The notes under the pieces: model-generated
Database searches by the model: none
Seen by the model: the letters and a program-made list of their open reading frames with translations, nothing else
What the model was told of the DNA's origin: nothing
Shown: piece by piece, positions 1 to 5,052 of the stretch
How positions within the stretch are numbered: the stretch's first letter is position 1
Layout of the letters: the number at the start of each line of letters is the position of its first letter
Made by a program: the position numbers and the translations under genes
DNA from: an uncultured Chromatiaceae bacterium
GTDB lineage: Bacteria > Pseudomonadota > Gammaproteobacteria > Enterobacterales > Alteromonadaceae
Direction: 5' to 3'
DNA length: 5,052 nt
Assembly (NCBI GenBank): GCA_946481195.1
Contig: CAMLNG010000306.1
Location: forward strand, 1-5,052

Positions 1-2617
1 CATAAAACCCATCCGGATACGTTAACCGGTTGCGTCGTCCGGCGTTGTCGTAGCCATAAGTTAAAGTTTTGCCGTTAGTACTGGTTGTTTCCAGCCGCCC
101 TAAATCTTCATAAGTTGTGCTTACCGTCTGAACACCACGGGTGACCGACGTTTCCCGACCCAGGCTGTCGTAACCAAAAACAATCGTGCTCTCGGAAGGT
201 ACCAGGGTATTGCTGAGCCGGTTGGTGTTGTCAAAACTATGTGTGAACGTGACGCCATCGCGTTTTCGCAACGTTTGCAGGTTGTGGTTCGCATCATAAC
301 CATTTTCCTCAAAACTGCCGTCCGGGAAGGTTGTGCGTTTTAACCGGTCAAAACCGTCATAGCTATAAACTGTGCTGTTGCCGTTACCATCTGCACGTGT
401 TTCGACCTGCCCGTTGGCAGTGTAAGTCATCTCGATATCAATACCCTCGGCAGCAGTGCCAAGGCCTGAGATGGTTTTGAGTAAACGTGAATTGGTGTCG
501 TAACTAAACTGACTGATCCGGTCATCACCATATTCACTTTTGCTGCCTCGCACACAGGCATCAGTTGGTGGCGCCGTGAATTGTCCCGGGTCCATTCGCA
601 GGGCAATGCACAACTGGCGGTTACCGTTGTCATAACTGAATTGCGTTACTGCTTCAATTTGCTGTGCAGATCTGACCTCCGTTTTCTTCTTCAGACCTTT
701 GCCATCAAACTGATGTTCAGTAGTCAGTTCAGTCTGCAAATTCTCATCAGTTGCGGAATTTAACAGGCCTTGTTCCGTCAATCGCACCTGACCATCCTGA
801 TTGCGATAACTGTAACGGGTGGCCGGTCGCTTGCCTTGTTGATTAACCGGTCCAATCTCCCAGGTTTTGCGGCCTGTTAAATCGTACCGGTAGTATTTTG
901 CATCTGAAGTGCCGGCTAATGGGCCGTCTTCCATCAACAGGCGGCCTGAGGTGTCGTAATCAAATGTTATGATTTCGGTTTTACTGCGACTGCCATTGGT
1001 TTTAGTCACTGTTTTTGGCAGGCTGGTGTTGTTCCAGTAAGTGAACTCGGTAATTTGCTCGAGTTTGCCACTGCATTGACCCACACCGCAGACTGAAGTT
1101 TTGGTCAGACGATAAAAGCCGTTCAGGCGTTCAAAAGTATTGGTTGTTAAACGTCTGATACCGTTGGCATCGGCAGGCTCCAGCTTAGTCAGCAGGCCAC
1201 CGTGGTCCGGGTCAAAGCTGTAATCGGTACGGTTGCCTTTCGCATCCAGAGAATGAGTTGGCCGATAGCACAATAAAGTCAGATGGACGTCACAGTTGAC
1301 GATGTCATAAATGGCTTCAGTGACAAGGTCGTTCAGATTAGAACCAGGCTTGGCAATTTGTTGTTTTTTAATCAGATTACCGAGGTCGTCATAGCTATAA
1401 ACTTCTTGGTTTCCCTCAGGAAAGGTCACAGACTCAACCAGTTTGTGGTCTGTGTAGGTGTAACGGGTTGTCCGCCCAAGGCTATCGGTGTCTGATGTGA
1501 TCAGTTGGCGCTGTTCTGGGGCCGGATAAACGCTCAGCTGAACAGTGCGCTGATAGCCGGCAGGGCCTGTGATCTGAATTTTGGAAAACTGCTTAGCCGG
1601 GTCAAAACCGGTGCCCGTCGCTGCGGTATAGCTGTATTTGTAGGCCAGACCACGATTCACGACGTCGGTGACAAATAAATTATGATTGATGCCGCCATAG
1701 TTCAGGGTGGCGCTGCTGACTTGCAGAGTTTGCGCACTGTCATCCGGTAATTTCAGTGAAAATACTGAAGTAAAATCACTGGCACCCAGTGCATTATCTA
1801 AACCACTGTAGCTCCATGTATTCCCCAGCAGGTCGCTTTGGCTGTATGCGCTCTGTCCACTATAGGTAAAACGGGCCAGATCTGTTGCAGGTGCATCCGT
1901 TTTGACAATGCGGGCCGTGGCGACTGAACTCCAGGCAAAAGTGCCTGTACTGATGTCATTTGATTTGTAGGTCAGGATTAACTGATAACCCAAATTGGTG
2001 GTGACCGTTTTGGGCCTGTGATGTTTCACCAGACCCGAAACTGCGGTGTCGTACTGGTAACTGAGCTTTTCCCCATCCGGAAAATACACTTCGCTGGCGT
2101 ACCAGGTGCCTTCATAGGTTTTTTTACTCAGCGGATCGCTACTGAAATCCTGAAATGAAGACATTAAGGTATACCGTACCAGTAAACCGGTTTTGCCTTG
2201 TTTGTAAGTAAATTGCCGGGAAGATGCGTCCATAGTGCCAAGCAATTTTGACCCAGTGCCATCAGCAGCCACACATTCCGGATTACAGTTAAAAAATTCC
2301 GACGTTTTGCCGCCAAAGATCAAGGTATAACTTTCTTTGCGCGGACCGATCAGGAAGCCCTGTGGTGTAGCGGCACTGTACAACACACCGGTAATTTTTG
2401 AGTCGAACTGCTGCATGCTTTGTAACGACAAATTTGGCGCTGCAGGAATTTGTAGTACCGGCAGTTGCGGGTAGAATTTGCCGGACATCAGGTCCACGGA
2501 GTTCAGATCTGCTGCAACCTGCAACGGTTTTAACAGTTTTAGTTCGCTTGCTGACAAATTCGGGATATTCGCTAAAAACACACAGAGACCAATCAGAGCT
2601 TTATTGATGAATTTCAT
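1..2617 (-). CDS. Exported RHS/YD-repeat protein (3' end outside window)
   Basis: ATG at 2617 opens 872 codons with no stop before the left edge. Residues 1-23 form a Sec signal peptide: Lys2 and Lys6, a hydrophobic core (about 7-21) and a likely cleavage after Leu-Ser-Ala23. Residues 24 to about 370 are beta-rich with no domain I recognise; no PAAR or VgrG-like start is visible. From about 378 on, YD/RHS repeats dominate, for example TDSLGRTTRYTYTD (377-390), VYSYDDLGNL (406-415), FDYDTSGRLL (552-561), VYSYDGFDRLKRTTFPDG (750-767), FGYDSLGRE (814-822) and YGYDNAGRRNRLTYPDGF (854-871). YD repeats build a hollow beta-spiral shell that in known Rhs, TcC and teneurin proteins encloses a C-terminal domain. 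The segment with Cys 442/450, GNRTDYSFD, HGGLLTK and Cys 510/515 matches a layout I know from large proteobacterial RHS proteins, which continue past the PDGFY motif into a core and a variable, often toxic, C-terminus. That part is not visible, so toxin activity is unproven. The mature region has eight cysteines in four close pairs (111/115, 442/450, 510/515, 670/688). Confidence 0.93.
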   Translation of the reverse strand, partial: MKFINKALIGLCVFLANIPNLSASELKLLKPLQVAADLNSVDLMSGKFYPQLPVLQIPAAPNLSLQSMQQFDSKITGVLYSAATPQGFLIGPRKESYTLIFGGKTSEFFNCNPECVAADGTGSKLLGTMDASSRQFTYKQGKTGLLVRYTLMSSFQDFSSDPLSKKTYEGTWYASEVYFPDGEKLSYQYDTAVSGLVKHHRPKTVTTNLGYQLILTYKSNDISTGTFAWSSVATARIVKTDAPATDLARFTYSGQSAYSQSDLLGNTWSYSGLDNALGASDFTSVFSLKLPDDSAQTLQVSSATLNYGGINHNLFVTDVVNRGLAYKYSYTAATGTGFDPAKQFSKIQITGPAGYQRTVQLSVYPAPEQRQLITSDTDSLGRTTRYTYTDHKLVESVTFPEGNQEVYSYDDLGNLIKKQQIAKPGSNLNDLVTEAIYDIVNCDVHLTLLCYRPTHSLDAKGNRTDYSFDPDHGGLLTKLEPADANGIRRLTTNTFERLNGFYRLTKTSVCGVGQCSGKLEQITEFTYWNNTSLPKTVTKTNGSRSKTEIITFDYDTSGRLLMEDGPLAGTSDAKYYRYDLTGRKTWEIGPVNQQGKRPATRYSYRNQDGQVRLTEQGLLNSATDENLQTELTTEHQFDGKGLKKKTEVRSAQQIEAVTQFSYDNGNRQLCIALRMDPGQFTAPPTDACVRGSKSEYGDDRISQFSYDTNSRLLKTISGLGTAAEGIDIEMTYTANGQVETRADGNGNSTVYSYDGFDRLKRTTFPDGSFEENGYDANHNLQTLRKRDGVTFTHSFDNTNRLSNTLVPSESTIVFGYDSLGRETSVTRGVQTVSTTYEDLGRLETTSTNGKTLTYGYDNAGRRNRLTYPDGFY

Positions 2618-2697
2618 GTTTTGTTGCTTCTCTTTACAGGTTCGTCCTTGTCCAACTGCGAAGCGAATGCCTCATGAACGCTCGTTGCATCAAACCG
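2618..2697 (-). other. 80-bp spacer between the two genes
   Basis: The spacer holds the Shine-Dalgarno sequence of the RHS gene at its downstream end. I see no hairpin followed by a T-run, so no Rho-independent terminator, and no good -35/-10 pair, which favours read-through transcription from the upstream gene. After the TAA of the upstream gene the same frame stays open for 27 codons and ends at a TGA that overlaps the next start as ATGA (2617-2614). Confidence 0.6.
2627..2635 (-). promoter_or_regulatory. Shine-Dalgarno sequence of the RHS gene
   Basis: Read on the minus strand this is AAAGAGAAG, a purine-rich partial match to the anti-Shine-Dalgarno sequence. It ends nine bases before the ATG at 2617. 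Together with the signal peptide that begins directly at this ATG, it fixes the start of the RHS gene. The match is moderate, not a perfect AGGAGG. Confidence 0.65.
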
Positions 2698-5052
2698 TTA
2701 ATTGCCAATTCTGATGATTTTTCCTTCCACATCAGTGAACTGACCATTGGTACATTGCAGGATGATCGATGTCGCTACAGGCACCTGAATATTGGCGCTA
2801 CCGGTCGCGGGTAAATTCAGTTGCTGGCCGTAACCACCGGCTACCTGCAGCGAGCATTTGCTGGCATTTTGTGCAGCCCACTGCACCTGTACTGTGGCTC
2901 CAGCCACACTGACTTTATCTGGTGCAGAAAAAAGCGTGATACGGGGCGAAGTTGCTGGAATATTGCTGATCTCCAGCGTCGTCCTGTTATGACCATCGTC
3001 AAGTGCCTGCGCCATTGACAGGCTGTTATTGTCAGTCGCAGCAATCAGGCGCCCTCTGGCGTCATAACTAAAAGTGCTGGTGGTGTCTGTAGTGGTGAAA
3101 CTGAAGTTTGCAGCTCTTTGTGTACTATCGGTCATGCCTGCTTTAAAAGCTCTGGCTTTAACTGTGGCATTGGCAGTTAAAGTAAAAGGTGCAGAATATA
3201 CCGGCGAACTGGTGCTGATATCCGTACCATTAGTGCTGTAACGGATAGTAGCGCCTGTGGTTGCAGAACTCAGGCTCACCGACACTGAACCTGAATGGAT
3301 GCCGCCGTTGGGAGATATGGCCGGGCTACTCACCTGTGGCAGCGGGTTCACCGTAAAACTTGCAGCTGTTTGTGTACTATCGGTCATGCCTGCTTTAAAA
3401 GCTCTGGCTTTAACTGTGGCATTGGCAGTTAAAGTAAAAGGTGCAGAATATACCGGCGAACTGGTGCTGATATCCGTTCCATTGGTGCTGTAGCGGATAG
3501 TAGCGCCTGTGGTTGCCGAACTCAGGCTCACCGACACTGACCCTGAATGGATGCCGCCATTGGGGGATATGGCCGGGCTACTCACCTGTGGCAGTTGGAT
3601 TGCAGTAAAGGTGGCATTGACGTTACAGGCGTTGGTTATCTGACCTGTTGTGTAGGTGGTTCCAACCAGTTGTCCAGAGCAACCGGCGGCGGAGGCAGTG
3701 TATCCAGGGTTGGCCGTTACGGTAAATGTAGTAGTCTGACCATGTGGGACATCACGAGTCGCCGGACTGATGCTGCCATTTGCCCCTGCGACAGCGTTCA
3801 CCCGATGAATGACCTGAGGTGCCTGGATCTGGAAGTTATCTGAATTCGGGCTAAATCCGGAACAGCCTTCACTGTTACATACCCGGTACAACAAGCTAAA
3901 AGTACCAATGCGAGTAAACTTCACATTGATAGTTATAAAGTTCACACCGTTACTGACTGGTGGTGCTGAAACCCTAGCAATCTGTTCATAGCTACCAGAT
4001 TGATCTTCAGCATAAACTTGATATTCCACAGCCCGGAAATCGTTTGTATTGGCCAGTTGTACGTTAAAGTTTGCGCCGACATTAAACACATTGCTGCTGA
4101 CTTGAGGCGGGATCGATGGCGTCAGGGGTATATTCTGATTCGGGACACAGTCCTGTATCAGAGTGTTTTGTAACGGGACCACGAGTTCTATTGGGCATTC
4201 ATTCAGAATGTCGCTCGCAGGGACGAAATCGCCATTTCGAAAATTATCTTTATTAGCTAAATTGCAAAGTTCCTGCGTCTGGTCGGTTTCCGTGTCATAC
4301 AACCATCCCAAACAATGAGCGTTGGCTTTTGATTGTTCATTCGCGTTGTAAACCCGGAAAAGCAGGGTCTGGCGATTCGACTTACGTACAACGGGCCTGA
4401 TCCCTGCTTTGTTATCTGCCCAGCTCAGCTCGTTTTGCAACACATGAATTGCTTTGCCGGAAGCCTTATGGAATCCCTGTTGTTTGTCACCATAAACCAG
4501 ATAATTTGGCGACAAACCATCATTTGATAATGCAAACACATCATCGGTCCCATCCAGATTAAAATCCCGGATGATAATGCGCTCTTTTGTTTTCAGGCCC
4601 CATGGCGATTGCTGGGCGACCAGCCGGGCAGTTTTGAACTGATTATTTTTATCAAATGGCACGACCTGATGATTGCCAGTATTTGCATTGAGAATTAACA
4701 AGTCTTGCTCACCGTCACCGTCAAAATCACCGGCATAAAAGCGGGCATTTGCCGCTTCAAGTAACCATGAATGCTGTTTGGCCTGATATTGCTGCTTGGG
4801 TCTCTGGAAATCTGCTGCACTACGCAAAGTGTCAAACAGCCATGCACTAGCCGTTTTGTGGTGGAACATCAGTAGTTTTGCGCCACTTTTTTGTTGGCTT
4901 TGGAACGCCAACAACGCAGCTTCATCGACAAACCAGCTACTTCCCTGAATAGTTGCTGGTAGTTCAATGCGTTGACGCAAATCAAAAGGCTGAGTTTCTG
5001 ACTTATTACCAGCGATTAAGAAATGCTGATGTCGGGCATTTTTTGCCTGTAA
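2698..5052 (-). CDS. Mosaic secreted/surface protein with FG-GAP, Ig-like, CHB_HEX_C and YD modules (5' end outside window)
   Basis: The frame is open from the right edge to a TAA at 2700-2698: 784 residues, numbered here from the edge. The TTG at 4980 is not a credible start, since the frame continues upstream without a stop and no Shine-Dalgarno precedes it. Modules in order: two FG-GAP/VCBS calcium loops, DFDGDGEQD (109-117) and DFNLDGTDD (163-171), of the DxDxDGxxD kind; Cys pairs 247/263 and 286/302; an Ig/Fn3-like module (about 314-412, Cys 392/397); an InlB-B-like module (about 416-484, Cys 458/476); two CHB_HEX_C-type Ig-like modules (487-570 and 571-654), identical over most of their length; one YD motif, FSYDARGRLIAATD (661-674); and a C-terminal Ig-like module with Cys 733/767. 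No catalytic residues are recognisable, so a structural, adhesive or scaffold role outside the cytoplasm is inferred. A signal peptide should lie upstream of the window. It precedes the RHS gene by 80 bp on the same strand and is probably co-transcribed. Domain families are recognised by eye, not by profile search. Confidence 0.9.
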   Translation of the reverse strand, partial: LQAKNARHQHFLIAGNKSETQPFDLRQRIELPATIQGSSWFVDEAALLAFQSQQKSGAKLLMFHHKTASAWLFDTLRSAADFQRPKQQYQAKQHSWLLEAANARFYAGDFDGDGEQDLLILNANTGNHQVVPFDKNNQFKTARLVAQQSPWGLKTKERIIIRDFNLDGTDDVFALSNDGLSPNYLVYGDKQQGFHKASGKAIHVLQNELSWADNKAGIRPVVRKSNRQTLLFRVYNANEQSKANAHCLGWLYDTETDQTQELCNLANKDNFRNGDFVPASDILNECPIELVVPLQNTLIQDCVPNQNIPLTPSIPPQVSSNVFNVGANFNVQLANTNDFRAVEYQVYAEDQSGSYEQIARVSAPPVSNGVNFITINVKFTRIGTFSLLYRVCNSEGCSGFSPNSDNFQIQAPQVIHRVNAVAGANGSISPATRDVPHGQTTTFTVTANPGYTASAAGCSGQLVGTTYTTGQITNACNVNATFTAIQLPQVSSPAISPNGGIHSGSVSVSLSSATTGATIRYSTNGTDISTSSPVYSAPFTLTANATVKARAFKAGMTDSTQTAASFTVNPLPQVSSPAISPNGGIHSGSVSVSLSSATTGATIRYSTNGTDISTSSPVYSAPFTLTANATVKARAFKAGMTDSTQRAANFSFTTTDTTSTFSYDARGRLIAATDNNSLSMAQALDDGHNRTTLEISNIPATSPRITLFSAPDKVSVAGATVQVQWAAQNASKCSLQVAGGYGQQLNLPATGSANIQVPVATSIILQCTNGQFTDVEGKIIRIGN
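3110..3342 (-). repeat. Second copy (in coding order) of the 252-bp-period tandem repeat
   Basis: This is the downstream copy of the block at 3362-3594. The encoded 75-residue stretch from LPQVSS through MTDSTQ is identical in both copies. The mismatches are at 3116, 3226, 3232, 3241, 3265, 3289, 3307 and 3313 against the partner position 252 bp higher. Only 3116 changes an amino acid (Arg codon AGA here, Thr codon ACA in the other copy); the other seven are silent. Positions 3117-3225 are a perfect 109-bp match. Confidence 0.93.
3362..3594 (-). repeat. First copy (in coding order) of a 252-bp-period tandem repeat encoding a CHB_HEX_C-type module
   Basis: This 233-bp block matches 3110-3342 with eight mismatches by hand alignment (about 97% identical) at an offset of exactly 252 bp, or 84 codons, so the frame is kept. 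The encoded module begins LPQVSSPAISPNGG and contains ATIRYSTNGTD and ATVKARAFKAGMTDSTQ, the pattern of chitobiase/beta-hexosaminidase C-terminal-type Ig-like domains. Such domains serve as spacers or accessory folds in secreted proteins and are not catalytic. The 19-bp linkers that follow the two copies have diverged. Confidence 0.93.

Noticed and set aside
121..633. Minus-strand frames at 121-312 and 427-633
   Set aside because: They are out-of-frame readings inside the RHS gene, whose own frame is continuous through the region with conserved YD repeats.
2582..2617. Lipoprotein signal at Cys12 of the RHS protein
   Set aside because: The residues before Cys12 (Ile-Gly-Leu) do not fit a lipobox, and Cys12 sits inside the hydrophobic core; a Leu-Ser-Ala type I cleavage site fits better.
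1..2617. Frameshift or pseudogene in the RHS gene
   Set aside because: The full translation from the ATG to the left edge has no internal stop, and YD repeats keep the same frame throughout.
2618..2697. Rho-independent terminator between the two genes
   Set aside because: The spacer has short GC-rich patches with partial complementarity, but no stable stem followed by a T-run on the minus strand.
2398..3018. Plus-strand open frames around the intergenic spacer (2398-2607, 2478-2714, 2821-3018)
   Set aside because: Each overlaps well-supported minus-strand coding sequence, and none shows domain, signal or start-site evidence.
3110..3594. CRISPR array or insertion-sequence repeats
   Set aside because: There are only two long copies, the period is an exact multiple of three, both sit inside an open frame, and they encode the same protein domain.
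3257..3843. Open frames on the plus strand at 3257-3493 and 3547-3843
   Set aside because: They lie opposite the CHB_HEX_C and InlB-like modules of the minus-strand gene. Both begin within equivalent parts of the tandem repeat and have no ribosome binding site or recognisable product.

Overview
The window holds two large genes, both on the minus strand and both cut by a window edge. Nothing convincing is encoded on the plus strand. Codon use, a Sec signal peptide and the protein families point to a Gram-negative bacterium, most likely a gammaproteobacterium of moderate GC. That placement is inference; there is no rRNA or housekeeping marker to anchor it.

Reading in the direction of transcription (right to left), the first gene (5052 to 2698) enters the window already open. 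It encodes a mosaic, probably extracytoplasmic protein: two FG-GAP/VCBS-type calcium-loop motifs, a pair of Cys-containing segments, an Ig/Fn3-like module, an InlB-B-like module, two nearly identical CHB_HEX_C-type Ig-like modules, one isolated YD (RHS-type) motif, and a C-terminal Ig-like module. The two CHB_HEX_C modules come from a 252-bp in-frame tandem duplication.

After an 80-bp spacer, the second gene (2617 to 1) starts with an ATG, a recognisable Shine-Dalgarno sequence and a Sec signal peptide. It runs as an uninterrupted YD/RHS-repeat protein for 872 codons to the left edge. Its final part (RHS core, and any C-terminal toxin or immunity gene) lies outside the window.

The two genes look like one secreted-surface module: a beta-propeller/Ig-domain protein followed by a signal-peptide-bearing RHS protein. 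Both carry cysteines only in short-range pairs, as expected of proteins folded outside the cytoplasm. Whether the RHS protein is a polymorphic toxin cannot be decided here, because the variable C-terminus is not in view.
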